Below are positions 25,736-35,210 of a stretch of 64,000 nt of DNA, piece by piece (the first letter of the stretch is position 1; each line of letters starts with the position of its first letter). The translations under genes were made by a program, and so were the position numbers. Origin of the DNA: a bacterium (lineage in GTDB: Bacteria > Pseudomonadota > Alphaproteobacteria > SP197); contig JAPPGE010000069.1 of the NCBI GenBank assembly GCA_028821455.1, forward strand, positions 1 to 64,000, given 5' to 3'. Under the pieces are notes generated by a model. That model saw only the letters and a program-made list of their open reading frames with translations. It made no database searches and was not told where the DNA came from.

Positions 25736-26629
25736 ATGTCGAACGCTCAGCCTGCTCCGCTCTCTCCGCTGATGTTTGCCACGCTTGCCGTGGTGTTCGT
25801 CCTGTTCTGGGCGACCGGATTCGTTGCCGCGAAGTTCGGCTCCCCCTATGCCGAACCGCTGACATTCCTGGGCACGCGATTTGTCATCGCCAGCGTGCTC
25901 CTCCTTGTGCTTTGCCTGGTTCTGCGCACCTCATGGCCGCGGCGTCTGCGCGACTACTGTCACATCGCGGTTGCTGGTCTGCTCGTGCAGTGCCTCTACC
26001 TGATCGGTGTCTATTATGGCATCTATCTCGGGGTCTCCATCGGTGTCATGGCACTGATTGTCGGGCTGCAACCGTTGATTACCGGAGCGCTGGTCGGGCC
26101 GTTTCTCCGCGAGCCGGTGAGCCGGCTTCAGTGGCTCGGGCTGGCGCTGGGTTTCGGCGGTCTCGGCCTGGTTGTGGCGGAGAGGGTCGTGTTCGGTGAG
26201 GCGGTATGGTTCGGCTATGTGCTCGGGCTCATCGGACTGGTGGCGATCACGGCCGGCACCCTTTACCAGAAGAAGTTCTGCGCAGCCTTCGATCTGCGTA
26301 CCACGGTGGCGATCCAGAACACCGTCAGTTGCGTGGTGATCCTTGCCCTGGCCGTCACGTTCGAGACCATGGAGGTGTCGTGGACCGGAGAGTACCTGTT
26401 CGCCCTCCTATGGTCGGCGGTCGTCCTCTCGGTCATCGCCATGATGGTCTTCTACGCTCTCGTGACCCGTGGCGCCGCTACCAGGGGTACGAGCCTGATC
26501 TATCTCAGCCCGCCCACCACCGCAGTGATGGGCTGGCTCTTCTTTGACGAGTCCCTGGCCGTGCTGGCCATTGTCGGCATGATGATTGCGGTGGTCGGCG
26601 TGGCGATGGTCACGCGTGGAAGCCGCTGA
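25736..26629 (+). CDS. EamA/DMT-family transporter
   Basis: An inner-membrane exporter-like protein of 297 residues with about ten transmembrane segments in two EamA repeats. The first opens with FATLAVVFVLFWATGFVAAKFG, and the second includes GLIGLVAITAGTLYQKKFC and ends ALLWSAVVLSVIAMMVFYAL. Family members export amino acids or metabolites; nothing here indicates the substrate. ATG 25736 (MSNAQPAPLSPLMF) is preferred to the in-frame TTG at 25724. Confidence 0.9.
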   Translation: MSNAQPAPLSPLMFATLAVVFVLFWATGFVAAKFGSPYAEPLTFLGTRFVIASVLLLVLCLVLRTSWPRRLRDYCHIAVAGLLVQCLYLIGVYYGIYLGVSIGVMALIVGLQPLITGALVGPFLREPVSRLQWLGLALGFGGLGLVVAERVVFGEAVWFGYVLGLIGLVAITAGTLYQKKFCAAFDLRTTVAIQNTVSCVVILALAVTFETMEVSWTGEYLFALLWSAVVLSVIAMMVFYALVTRGAATRGTSLIYLSPPTTAVMGWLFFDESLAVLAIVGMMIAVVGVAMVTRGSR

Positions 26630-26731
26630 CACACCCCCCGGCCATGGCCGCGGGGATGGAGCCCGCGTTCAGATGACATCGAACGCCGCCGCAGGCCTCG
26701 AAAGCAGTCGCCCGCTGGTGGAGACGGGCGG

Positions 26732-27319
26732 TCAGTTCGGCTTGCCGGTGCCGCCCACGTCGGTGGCCAGCATGGCCGGGTCAATGCCGAGCTTCGTCAG
26801 CGCTCCCGTCCACTTGCCATCGAGATCGCTGTTGAAGAGGAGTTCGGGGTCCGCGTCACAGACCAGCCAGCCATTGTTCTGGATTTCGGCATCGAGTTGA
26901 CCTGGCGCCCACCCGGCATAGCCGAGGGCCAGCAGGCTGTTGCGAGGACCGTCCCCCCGGATCATGGCCTTGAGGACGTCGATGGTGGCGGTGAGAGCGA
27001 TACCACCGGATATCTGCAATGTTCCGTCGCGTACGTAGTCGTCGGAATGCAGAACAAAGCCCCGGCCTGTCTCCACGGGGCCGCCGAAGTGCACGCGGAT
27101 TCCATCGCCACTGTCGCCCGGATCGAGACCGAGGCGTTCGACGACATCGCCGACTGTGATGCTCTCCAGTGACTTGTTGACGACCAGTCCCATCGCGCCC
27201 TTGTCGCTGTGGGAGCACATGTAGATCACGGTCCGTTCAAATCGCGGATCACCGATTGTCGGCATGGCGATCAGGCAGCGTCCTTCGAGCTGGCTGTCGT
27301 CTTCCATTGGTTCGTTCAT
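26732..27319 (-). CDS. YqgE/AlgH family protein (UPF0301)
   Basis: A 195-residue YqgE/AlgH protein. The pattern LEGRCLIAMPTIGDPRFERTVIYMC, GAMGLVVNKS, VHFGGPVETGRGFVLHS and GYAGWAPGQLDAEIQNNGWL is the full family signature. The molecular function is not established; in Pseudomonas AlgH was linked to alginate regulation. The start is ambiguous (ATG 27319 chosen; ATG 27349 or 27346 would add about ten residues). It diverges from the peroxiredoxin gene 142 bp away, a frequent arrangement I recall from other alphaproteobacteria. Confidence 0.9.
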   Translation of the reverse strand: MNEPMEDDSQLEGRCLIAMPTIGDPRFERTVIYMCSHSDKGAMGLVVNKSLESITVGDVVERLGLDPGDSGDGIRVHFGGPVETGRGFVLHSDDYVRDGTLQISGGIALTATIDVLKAMIRGDGPRNSLLALGYAGWAPGQLDAEIQNNGWLVCDADPELLFNSDLDGKWTGALTKLGIDPAMLATDVGGTGKPN

Positions 27320-27460
27320 GAATCCATGTCCACGGTCGACGTTCATCATAGCCGTTGCCGAAGACTTTTGCATCACCGGTCCATGAGGGGTTGAGGAAGG
27401 GTGCAGGCCGGTCCATATACCAGACACAGGTCACCCAACCCGGGCGAAAGGACAAAGACC

Positions 27461-27943
27461 ATGACGATCAGTGTCGGCGACAACATGCCATCGGGAACGC
27501 TCCACACCATGACGGCCGACGGCCCGGCGCCAGTCTCGACCGACGAGCTGTTTGCCGGCAAGAAGGTGGTGCTGTTCTCCGTTCCCGGCGCCTTTACCCC
27601 CACCTGTTCGGCCAAGCACCTGCCGGGGTTCGTCACCCATGCCGACGCCATCAGGGCCAAGGGTGTGGACACCATTGCCTGCATGGCCGTCAATGACGCC
27701 TTTGTCATGGGGGCCTGGGGTGAACACCAGAATGTCGGGGATAGTGTCCTCATGCTGGCCGATGGCAGTGCGGACTATTCGAAAGCACTGGGACTGGAAC
27801 TCGATCTCTCCGGGATCGCGTTTGGCATGCGCGGCAAGCGGTTTTCGCTCCTCGTCGAGGATGGAGTGGTCAAACAGGTCAATGTCGACGAAGACGGCTT
27901 TTCCTCGACCAGTGCGGAGACCATGCTCGAGCAACTGGGCTGA
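27461..27943 (+). CDS. Peroxiredoxin, Prx5-type
   Basis: A 160-residue thiol peroxidase that reduces peroxides using glutathione, glutaredoxin or thioredoxin. The peroxidatic Cys49 is in VPGAFTPTCSAKHLPGF; further Prx5 motifs are GVDTIACMAVNDAFVMGAWG, LADGSADYSKALGL and GMRGKRFSLLVEDGVV. There is a Ser rather than a clear resolving Cys in the 1-Cys pattern. ATG 27461 follows GAAAGGACAAAG; earlier in-frame starts would add non-conserved residues. Confidence 0.93.
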   Translation: MTISVGDNMPSGTLHTMTADGPAPVSTDELFAGKKVVLFSVPGAFTPTCSAKHLPGFVTHADAIRAKGVDTIACMAVNDAFVMGAWGEHQNVGDSVLMLADGSADYSKALGLELDLSGIAFGMRGKRFSLLVEDGVVKQVNVDEDGFSSTSAETMLEQLG

Positions 27944-28078
27944 CTGGTCCGGACCGCGTGTTCGGGCCTTCAACCGGCGCATTGTTGCCGAGGATTTGGC
28001 TCCGTTGCTCCACTGCCGCCGGCAGACTGGTGACATCGCCGGTGCGGCAAGTGGCATGCAGTGACCCAATCCTGTAGC

Positions 28079-28100
28079 ATCTCCCTCATTTCAGGGAGAT
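28079..28100 (+). promoter_or_regulatory. Perfect hairpin covering the dxs ribosome-binding site
   Basis: ATCTCCCT (28079-28086), loop CATTTC, AGGGAGAT (28093-28100): an 8-bp perfect inverted repeat. The 3' arm contains AGGGAG, the Shine-Dalgarno of dxs, 5 nt before its ATG at 28104. In mRNA the site would be paired, so translation could depend on temperature, a protein or an sRNA (inference). Confidence 0.7.
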
Positions 28101-28103
28101 CGG

Positions 28104-30023
28104 ATGGTGACGGACACCCCTCTTCTCGACACGATCAAGGTACCGGGCGACCTCAGGAAGCTGCCGGTTGATGCGCTTCGGCAGGTTGCCGACGAGTTGC
28201 GGGCCGAGACCATCGACGCGGTTTCGGTCACCGGAGGCCACCTTGGAGCAGGTCTCGGAGTGGTCGAGCTGACCGTGGCGCTCCACTATCTCTTTGACAC
28301 GCCCGACGACCGGATCATCTGGGATGTCGGCCATCAGGTGTACCCCCACAAGATCCTCACCGGACGTCGTGACCGGATCCGTACCCTGCGCAAGGGCGGT
28401 GGTCTTTCGGGATTCACGAAGCGCTCGGAGAGCGAGTACGATCCGTTCGGCGCAGCGCACGCCTCGACGTCAATATCAGCGGCTCTCGGATTCTCCGTGG
28501 CCCGCGACCTCCAGGAACGGTCGAACAGGGTCGTCGCCGTCATCGGCGACGGCGCCATGACGGGAGGGATGTCCTTCGAGGGCCTCAACAACGCCGGTGC
28601 GAGCGCCAGCAAACTGATCGTCATCCTGAATGACAACGACATGTCGATCGCCCCGCCCGTCGGCGCGCTGTCGGCCTATCTGTCGCGTCTCATCTCGTCG
28701 AAGTCCTACCGGTCCCTGCGCGAAATCGGCCTGCAGGTTTCGGATCGGTTCCCCGATACTGTCAGGAAAACAGCGCACAGGGCGGAAAGCTATGTGCGGG
28801 GGATGCTGACCGGAGGCACGCTGTTCGAGGAACTCGGCTTCTTCTATGTCGGGCCCATAGACGGTCACAACCTGGACCACCTGATCCCCGTCCTGCGCAA
28901 TGTTCGCGACGATACAAGTGAGGGACCGGTCCTCATCCACGCCATCACCCGAAAGGGAAAGGGCTACGCACCGGCGGAAGGGTCGAGTGACCGGTATCAC
29001 GGGGTTGGCAAGTTCGATGTGGCGACGGGCGAGATCGCCAAGAGCACCAGCAACAAGCCAAGCTGGACACGGGTGTTCGCCGACAGTCTGATCGACGAGG
29101 CGCGGCGCGACGACTCGATCGTGGCAATCACGGCGGCCATGCCGTCAGGGACCGGCGTTGACCGCTTTGGTGACGTGTTTCCCGAGCGCACGTTCGATGT
29201 CGGACTGGCCGAACAGCACGGGGTCACGTTTGCTGCGGGCCTGGCGGCCGAAGGCATGAAACCATTCGCGGCCATATACTCGACCTTCCTCCAGCGGGCG
29301 TTTGACCAGATTGTCCACGACGTCGCCATCCAGAGTCTGCCGGTACGTTTTGCCATGGACCGCGCCGGGTTTGTGGGCGCGGACGGACAGACCCACTGCG
29401 GTGCCTTCGACATCGCCTACATGGGCTGCCTTCCGGGCATGGTCGTCATGGCGCCAGCCGACGAGGCGGAGCTGGTCCACATGGTGGCGACGGCCGTGGC
29501 CATCGACGACCGCCCGAGCGCCTTTCGCTATCCACGCGGCTCAGGGGTTGGCGTGCCTTTGCCGGAACAGGGCCAACCACTGGAAATCGGGCGTGGCCGG
29601 ATTGTGCGTGAAGGCACGCGCGTCGCGCTCCTCTCCTATGGTGCGCGGTTGCAGGATGCGCTGGAAGCCGCAGTGGTGCTGGACGCCAGGGGTCTTTCGA
29701 CGACCGTTGCCGATGCCCGTTTCGCCAAGCCCGTCGATGGCGAACTGATCACGCGCCTGGCGGCCAATCACGAGGTTCTCCTGACGGTTGAGGAGGGATC
29801 GATCGGCGGTTTCGCCACCCAGGTCATGCATGTCCTCGCTGGCGCCGGTCTCTTTGATTCCGGCCTGATTTTCAGGCCGGTGATCATGCCTGATGCCTTC
29901 CTTGATCAGGATGCGCCCGAGAGTCAGGTTCGCCAGGCGGGCCTCGATGCTTCGGGAATTGTCTCGACGGTCCTCGCTGCAGTGGGATTGGAGGAGCATC
30001 GACAGGCGAGCGGCAGTTCGTGA
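28104..30023 (+). CDS. dxs: 1-deoxy-D-xylulose-5-phosphate synthase
   Basis: DXS condenses pyruvate with glyceraldehyde 3-phosphate, the first and flux-controlling step of the MEP isoprenoid pathway. At 639 residues it is full length, with [19 protein letters not shown], the thiamine-diphosphate motif [18 protein letters not shown]...NDNDMSI, the catalytic Glu in [16 protein letters not shown], and the C-terminal transketolase domain ([20 protein letters not shown]). It opens the operon with hpnD and hpnE, supplying precursors for the squalene/hopanoid branch. Its ribosome-binding site lies within a hairpin. Confidence 0.96.
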   Translation: MVTDTPLLDTIKVPGDLRKLPVDALRQVADELRAETIDAVSVTGGHLGAGLGVVELTVALHYLFDTPDDRIIWDVGHQVYPHKILTGRRDRIRTLRKGGGLSGFTKRSESEYDPFGAAHASTSISAALGFSVARDLQERSNRVVAVIGDGAMTGGMSFEGLNNAGASASKLIVILNDNDMSIAPPVGALSAYLSRLISSKSYRSLREIGLQVSDRFPDTVRKTAHRAESYVRGMLTGGTLFEELGFFYVGPIDGHNLDHLIPVLRNVRDDTSEGPVLIHAITRKGKGYAPAEGSSDRYHGVGKFDVATGEIAKSTSNKPSWTRVFADSLIDEARRDDSIVAITAAMPSGTGVDRFGDVFPERTFDVGLAEQHGVTFAAGLAAEGMKPFAAIYSTFLQRAFDQIVHDVAIQSLPVRFAMDRAGFVGADGQTHCGAFDIAYMGCLPGMVVMAPADEAELVHMVATAVAIDDRPSAFRYPRGSGVGVPLPEQGQPLEIGRGRIVREGTRVALLSYGARLQDALEAAVVLDARGLSTTVADARFAKPVDGELITRLAANHEVLLTVEEGSIGGFATQVMHVLAGAGLFDSGLIFRPVIMPDAFLDQDAPESQVRQAGLDASGIVSTVLAAVGLEEHRQASGSS

Positions 30024-30051
30024 GGCTCATGCCCTGAGTACCGAGACCGTC

Positions 30052-30891
30052 GTGACCGACGACCCCTGGAAACATGTCAACGGTATTCTTGCTCGTTCCG
30101 GCACATCGTTCCTGTGGAGCATGAAGGTGATTGCGCCGGAGCGCCGGCGCGCCATGTATGCGATCTATGCCTTCTGCCGCGAAGTCGACGACATCGCGGA
30201 CACTCCGGGCGACGTGGCCTCCAGGCGGGCTGCTCTCAACGCCTGGCGCGAGGAGATTGGCCGACTCTATGGCGGCTCTCCCACCATGCCGACCGCCCGT
30301 GCGCTGGATCCGGCCGTCAGGCGCTTTGAGCTTCCCAGGGAAGAATTCCTGGCGATCATCGATGGGATGGAAACGGATGTCGCTCCGGGAGTGGAAATGG
30401 CAGCCACCGACGATCTTTTCGCCTACTGCCGCCGCGTGGCGGGAGCCGTCGGCATGCTGATCATCCATGTCTTCGGTATTGCCGGCCACCCCGGGCCGGT
30501 CATGGCACAGACCATGGGGAACGCGTTCCAGATCACAAACATCCTGCGCGATCTCGAGGACGACGCGAAGGAGGGGCGGTTGTATGTCCCGAGGGACATC
30601 CTGGCGAAGCACGGCATCAGGGCCGCCTCTCCAGGCGACGTCCTGAAGCACCCGGCCTTTGCCGGCGTCTGCGCCGAACTGGCGTCGATGGCGCGCCGCC
30701 ACTACGCGGAAGCGGACCGGCTTCTGGGCGAGATAGGCCGGCGGCGCATCAGGCCGATCGTGGCCATGATGAAAGTCTACAGCGAAATCCTTGATCTCCT
30801 GGAACAGCGGGGCTGGAATCGGCTCGATGTTCCGGTGAAGCCGCCGAAGGTGCGTCTGGTATGGCTTGCACTCAGATACGGGCTCCTCTGA
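30052..30891 (+). CDS. hpnD: Presqualene diphosphate synthase HpnD
   Basis: HpnD joins two farnesyl diphosphates to presqualene diphosphate in the bacterial three-enzyme squalene route. The 279 residues contain the first Asp-rich motif CREVDDIAD (42-50) and the second, NILRDLEDDAKEGRLYVPRD. The N-terminus (RSGTSFLWSMKVIAPERRRAM) matches HpnD rather than HpnC, whose counterpart has ENFPV. GTG 30052 is the first start after the dxs stop that gives the family N-terminus; the frame itself is open further back within dxs. Co-transcribed with dxs and hpnE. Confidence 0.9.
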   Translation: MTDDPWKHVNGILARSGTSFLWSMKVIAPERRRAMYAIYAFCREVDDIADTPGDVASRRAALNAWREEIGRLYGGSPTMPTARALDPAVRRFELPREEFLAIIDGMETDVAPGVEMAATDDLFAYCRRVAGAVGMLIIHVFGIAGHPGPVMAQTMGNAFQITNILRDLEDDAKEGRLYVPRDILAKHGIRAASPGDVLKHPAFAGVCAELASMARRHYAEADRLLGEIGRRRIRPIVAMMKVYSEILDLLEQRGWNRLDVPVKPPKVRLVWLALRYGLL

Positions 30892-30903
30892 AGGCCAGGT
30901 CCT

Positions 30904-32157
30904 GTGCCCGTGATCCACATTGTCGGTGCCGGCCTCGCAGGTCTTTCGGCTGCCGTTTCCCTGGCGGAGGGCGGGAAGCGGGTGGTGCTCCACGAGGCAG
31001 CCGCACAGGCCGGAGGGCGATGCCGGTCTCTTCTTGATTCCCGTCTCAAGTGCCGGATTGACAACGGCAATCACCTGTTGATGACCGGCAACCGCCACAC
31101 CCTGGCATACCTCGATGCCATCGGCGCGTCCGACCAGGTCAGTGGACCGGTTCCGGCTGCCTATCCATTTGTCGACGTGGGCGATGCGAGGCAATGGACC
31201 GTGCGTCCTGGCAGAGGGCGGATACCATGGTGGATTCTCGATCCACGACGACGTGTTCCGCAGACCGCTCCGGCCAGTTATCTCTCCGCACTCGCTGTCA
31301 TCACCGCCGGCGAAAGCCGGACCGTGGAAGAGTGCGTGGGGCGATCCGGAAGACTTGTGACGTGTTTCTGGGAACCTATGACCGTGGCGATTCTCAACAC
31401 GCCACTCGCGGAAGCTTCAGCAGGACTGTTGCGCCAGGCATTGAAGCGGACGCTTATGAAGGGAGAGTCCTGTTGCCGTCCTCTCGTCGCCGGACAATCG
31501 CTCTCGGCCACCTTCGTAGATCCGGCTCTGGGATACCTCGCGCGCAAGGGCGTAGACGTCAGGTTGTCCAGCCGGCTGTGCGGTTTGCAGACGGCAGCCG
31601 GCAGGGTGGAAAGGCTGGACTTCGCCTCGAACAGCATCACTCTGGTTCAGGGGGACAGCGTGATTCTTGCGCTGCCCCCATTAATCGCCGGCGACCTCGT
31701 GGCGGGTCTTGAGGTTCCGCGCAAGCATCAGGGAATCGTCAATGTCCATTTCCGCCTGCCCGGGCCGGCTGTGCTTCCCGGTGGCCAGTCCTTTGTTGGA
31801 GTGATCGGAGGCATGGTCCAGTGGATATTTGTACGCGACCAGGTTCTGTCCGTCACGGTCAGTGCGGCAAACGACATGATTCGTCAGCCACTGGATGATA
31901 TCGCGACGACGGCGTGGCGTGATGTGGCTGCAGTTCTCGATGCCGATCCGCACTCGCTGCCTCCCTGGCGTGTTATCAAGGAACGCCGGGCGACGATTTC
32001 GCAGGATCCCGACACCATTGCGATGCGTCCCGGAACCCGCACAGCGTTCAACAACATGTACCTTGCCGGTGACTGGACGGATACGGGGCTTCCGGCAACC
32101 ATCGAGGGAGCCGTTCTCTCCGGCAAGCGTGCCGCCCGTGCCTGCGAGCAAACATGA
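30904..32157 (+). CDS. hpnE: Hydroxysqualene dehydroxylase HpnE
   Basis: An FAD-dependent amine-oxidase-fold enzyme that reduces hydroxysqualene to squalene. The dinucleotide motif IVGAGLAGLSAAVSLAEGG lies at 6-24, followed by EAAAQAGGRCRS and DNGNHLLMTGNRHTLAYLDA, the latter typical of HpnE. The C-terminal FAD signature is NNMYLAGDWTDTGLPATIEGAVLSG. The start is a GTG 12 nt after hpnD, and the stop overlaps chrA (ATGA). HpnC, which should hydrate presqualene diphosphate between HpnD and HpnE, is not encoded in this window. Confidence 0.92.
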   Translation: MPVIHIVGAGLAGLSAAVSLAEGGKRVVLHEAAAQAGGRCRSLLDSRLKCRIDNGNHLLMTGNRHTLAYLDAIGASDQVSGPVPAAYPFVDVGDARQWTVRPGRGRIPWWILDPRRRVPQTAPASYLSALAVITAGESRTVEECVGRSGRLVTCFWEPMTVAILNTPLAEASAGLLRQALKRTLMKGESCCRPLVAGQSLSATFVDPALGYLARKGVDVRLSSRLCGLQTAAGRVERLDFASNSITLVQGDSVILALPPLIAGDLVAGLEVPRKHQGIVNVHFRLPGPAVLPGGQSFVGVIGGMVQWIFVRDQVLSVTVSAANDMIRQPLDDIATTAWRDVAAVLDADPHSLPPWRVIKERRATISQDPDTIAMRPGTRTAFNNMYLAGDWTDTGLPATIEGAVLSGKRAARACEQT

Positions 32158-33347
32158 CGTCCGGACAAAAGCGCGGTTCACCGCTTGAGGTCTTCCGCGT
32201 CTTTCTTCTTCTGGGTCTCACGTCCTTCGGGGGGCCTGTGGCCCATCTCGGCTACTTTCGCGAGGCCTTTGTCGTGCGCCTCCAATGGATGAATGACAGG
32301 GCCTACGGCGACTTCGTCGCCCTGGGACAGCTGCTTCCCGGTCCCGCCTCGAGTCAGGTCGGCATGGCGATCGGATTCATGCGCGCCGGCTATGGCGGCC
32401 TGCTGGCGGCGTGGTTCGGATTCACGCTCCCTTCAGCGCTTATTCTCACGGCCTTCGCCTTCAGCGCCGGTGAACTCGAAGCGGCTCTGGGTACTGGCTG
32501 GATCCACGGATTAAAGGCTGCCGCGGTTGCGATTGTCGCCCATGCGCTCATCGGCATGGCGCGCAGTCTGGCGCCGGACCGCAAGCGGGCCACGATTGCG
32601 GTCGCCGGCATGATTGCCGCCATGCTCATTCCCTTCGCCACCGGGCAATTGATGGTGATCGTCGGGGGAGGGCTTGCGGGCCTCGCCTGGTTGCGCGATG
32701 AGTTGGCGCCCGACGGGGAGGGACCGATGGAGGTCCTGGTCGGCCGAACAGCTGCCATCCTGGCCCTGCTCGTCTTCTTCCTTCTTCTCTTGGCTCTTCC
32801 GGTGGCGTCCGGCCTCATCGGTGATGACCCATGGCCTCTCATCGATGCGTTCTATCGCACAGGTTCGATGGTCTTCGGCGGCGGACATGTCGTCTTGCCT
32901 CTTCTCGAGGCCGAGGTGGTCGATACCGGCATGGTCGACCGCGAGACCTTCCTTGCGGGATACGGTGCGGCGCAGGCAATCCCGGGACCGTTGTTCACCT
33001 TCGCAGCCTACCTTGGCGCTGTGATGAAAACACCACCGTCCGCACTGGCGGCCCTGCTGGCGCTGTTGGCAATTTTCCTCCCCTCGGCCCTTCTCATTGT
33101 CAGCGGTCTCCACTTTCAGGGGCTCTTGCGCCGCGCGCCCACGGCCCGGCGCGCCTTTGCCGGAGTCAACGCCGCGGTGGTGGGGCTCCTCGCCGCCGTG
33201 TTTTATGACCCGATCCTCTCGGCAGGCCTCATCTCACCTCTCGCGACCGCCATCGCCGCAGCCTCCTTCGTGGCGCTCGCAGCCTGGAAGGCACCTGCCT
33301 GGGCGGTCGTGCTGCTCGCCGGCATCGCCGGCTACGCTCTTCTGTGA
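32154..33347 (+). CDS. chrA: Chromate transporter ChrA
   Basis: A long-chain (two CHR domains) chromate efflux protein of 397 residues with about twelve membrane segments. The N-terminal CHR signature is LLLGLTSFGGPVAHLGYFRE with LGQLLPGPASSQVGMAIG; the second repeat has SMVFGGGHVVLPLLEAEVV with AAQAIPGPLFTFAAYLGAV. It exports chromate, probably driven by the proton gradient. It overlaps hpnE by 4 nt, so it is translationally coupled to a hopanoid gene. The link is unexplained and may be incidental. Confidence 0.94.
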   Translation: MTSGQKRGSPLEVFRVFLLLGLTSFGGPVAHLGYFREAFVVRLQWMNDRAYGDFVALGQLLPGPASSQVGMAIGFMRAGYGGLLAAWFGFTLPSALILTAFAFSAGELEAALGTGWIHGLKAAAVAIVAHALIGMARSLAPDRKRATIAVAGMIAAMLIPFATGQLMVIVGGGLAGLAWLRDELAPDGEGPMEVLVGRTAAILALLVFFLLLLALPVASGLIGDDPWPLIDAFYRTGSMVFGGGHVVLPLLEAEVVDTGMVDRETFLAGYGAAQAIPGPLFTFAAYLGAVMKTPPSALAALLALLAIFLPSALLIVSGLHFQGLLRRAPTARRAFAGVNAAVVGLLAAVFYDPILSAGLISPLATAIAAASFVALAAWKAPAWAVVLLAGIAGYALL

Positions 33348-33383
33348 GAAGGGATCCTTCGCGTTTCCGACAGGCGGCTGACG

Positions 33384-34913
33384 TCAGTACCAGGCATCCT
33401 CCATCGATGCCTTGCGCCGGGCGACGAAGTCGTTGAGGGCCCCGGCGACCGCATCATCGATCAATGGCGCCTCGAAGGATTCCAGCATCGTCTTCCACAC
33501 GGCATTGGCCCGCTCCTCCACGCGCCTGGATCCGTCACCGGACCAGGCCTCCCAGGGGCCGGGTTCCGGTATTCCGGCCATGAAGTTCGCACTCTGGTAC
33601 TGGCGCAGCGTGTGGGGCGTTGCCAGGTGGGTCTGACCCGGGGCCGCCTCCAGATAGGCGTCGGCTGCCAGGTCCTCGCCTTCGGCGCGGAATCCCTGGA
33701 GCATGCGGAGCATCATGCCGCAGTGATCGACATCCATGATGAACTTCTCGTAGGACATCGTAAGGCCGGCCTCGAGCCATCCAGCGGCATGCCAGATCTG
33801 GTGGGCGCCGGATATCATTGTGGCCCACATGGCGCTGGTGCTGTCCTGCATCGCCTGCCCGTCAGGCGCGTTGGAAGCCGTGATCTGACCACCGCCGGAG
33901 CGCACGGGAACGCGAAGCCTGCGGCCGAGCTGTGCCAGCGCAAATGTCACGAGGTTGGCCTCAGGCGTACCAAAGGTCAGGGCGCCTGACTTCAGGTTCA
34001 TGGTGGCGTGGAAACTTCCGAAGACACAGGGGCAGCCGGGGCGGACGAGCTGGGCGAGTGCAATGCCCGCCATGCCCTCTGCCAGTGTCTGGGCGCAGAT
34101 CGCTGCAGGCGTGAGCGGCCCCATGGCGCCGCCTATGACCGACGGAGAGACCGCGACACACTGGTTGGCTTCGGCATAGACCCTGAGAGCTCCCGACATG
34201 GCGGCATCGTAGACCAGCGGGGAGTTGACATTGATGTTCGCCTGGATGACGGCGTTTTTTTCCATTGCCTGGGGAGAGAAGGCGATTCGGGCCATGTCGA
34301 TCGAATCGCGGGCACGCCGGGGCGTGGTCACCGCCCCCATGAAGGGTTTGTCGGAGAGCGTGAGGTGGGCCAGCACCATGTCGAGATGGCGCTTGTTGAC
34401 AGGGATGTCGACAGGTTCGCACACGGTGCCGCCGGAATGAGTGAGCCACGGCGTCATGAACGCAAGACGCACGAAGTTCCTGAAATCCTCGAGGGAGGCA
34501 TAGCGCCTGCCGCGGTCAAGATCGGTGACGAAAGGCGAACCGTAGCCTGGCATCAGCACCACGTGATCGCCGCCCAGCGTGACGCACCGTTGCGGATTGC
34601 GTGCGTGAAGCACGAATGTCTCCGGTGCGGATGCGCACAGTGCGCGCGCCTGACCCGGCTCCATCCTGACACGCTGCTTCTCAACACGCGCACCCGCCGA
34701 CCGGAAGAGCGCCAGCGCGGCGTCATCCCCGCGAAAGTCGACGCCGATGGTATCGAGGATCCAGTCCGCCTGCCTCTCGATGGCTTCGAGCACGTCCTCG
34801 CCAAGGGGTTCATAGGCAGGTATGCGCCGTCTCGCCGGCATCACCACAGCCGTGTTCTTGGAGGGTCTTCTGCCACGCCGCCCGGAACGCCGCCTGTCAC
34901 CTGCTGTCGTCAT
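33384..34913 (-). CDS. MttB-family methyltransferase, non-pyrrolysine
   Basis: A 509-residue homologue of trimethylamine:corrinoid methyltransferase. Features are VGTIGVDFRGDDAALALFRSAGA-like N-terminal sequence (here LDTIGVDFRGDDAALALFRS), LMPGYGSPFVTDLDRGRRYA, VNSPLVYDAAMSGALRVYAEA and RSGGGQITASNAPDGQAMQD. There is no in-frame amber codon, so it belongs with the pyrrolysine-free group, whose studied members (MtgB and relatives) demethylate glycine betaine and other quaternary amines. A very basic N-terminal tail (GDRRRSGRRGRRPSKN) precedes the barrel. No corrinoid protein or activating enzyme gene lies nearby. Divergent from a TAXI binding protein. Confidence 0.87.
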   Translation of the reverse strand: MTTAGDRRRSGRRGRRPSKNTAVVMPARRRIPAYEPLGEDVLEAIERQADWILDTIGVDFRGDDAALALFRSAGARVEKQRVRMEPGQARALCASAPETFVLHARNPQRCVTLGGDHVVLMPGYGSPFVTDLDRGRRYASLEDFRNFVRLAFMTPWLTHSGGTVCEPVDIPVNKRHLDMVLAHLTLSDKPFMGAVTTPRRARDSIDMARIAFSPQAMEKNAVIQANINVNSPLVYDAAMSGALRVYAEANQCVAVSPSVIGGAMGPLTPAAICAQTLAEGMAGIALAQLVRPGCPCVFGSFHATMNLKSGALTFGTPEANLVTFALAQLGRRLRVPVRSGGGQITASNAPDGQAMQDSTSAMWATMISGAHQIWHAAGWLEAGLTMSYEKFIMDVDHCGMMLRMLQGFRAEGEDLAADAYLEAAPGQTHLATPHTLRQYQSANFMAGIPEPGPWEAWSGDGSRRVEERANAVWKTMLESFEAPLIDDAVAGALNDFVARRKASMEDAWY

Positions 34914-35210
34914 GTCATGTCCCTCACGAACATGATTGGCGCCATGGCCGCGCGCTATGGGGCCTCAACGGCTGCACCTGACGCCAGTTTCCACCTGTTC
35001 GGTTGCTCCTTCCATACCCGGGGACAGGAAATGGGGATGACGAACAAACCGGTGTCCCAGTCGCACCGGTCTTGGTCAAAATCACGACAGACAAGGCCGA
35101 TCCCGTCATGTGCAAGCGTCGTTGAAAGCCGCATGACGTTGAAGGTCTGCTGTCGTAGAGTAAAAAGGGGGGAGTTGGCAGCGCTTCTGGCGGCAAGAGG
35201 GAAACAGGAG
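34914..35210. other. Divergent intergenic region, no gene
   Basis: This stretch separates the leftward MttB homologue from the rightward TAXI gene and should hold both promoters. No convincing -35/-10 pair was found by eye. Confidence 0.4.

Noticed and set aside
33384-34913. Pyrrolysine-containing MttB
   Set aside because: I looked for an in-frame TAG in the usual region and found none; the sequence reads through with sense codons.
34008-35210. Upstream extension of the TAXI protein by 400 codons
   Set aside because: The extension is antisense to the MttB homologue and then passes through non-conserved sequence; a signal peptide fixes the start near 35211.
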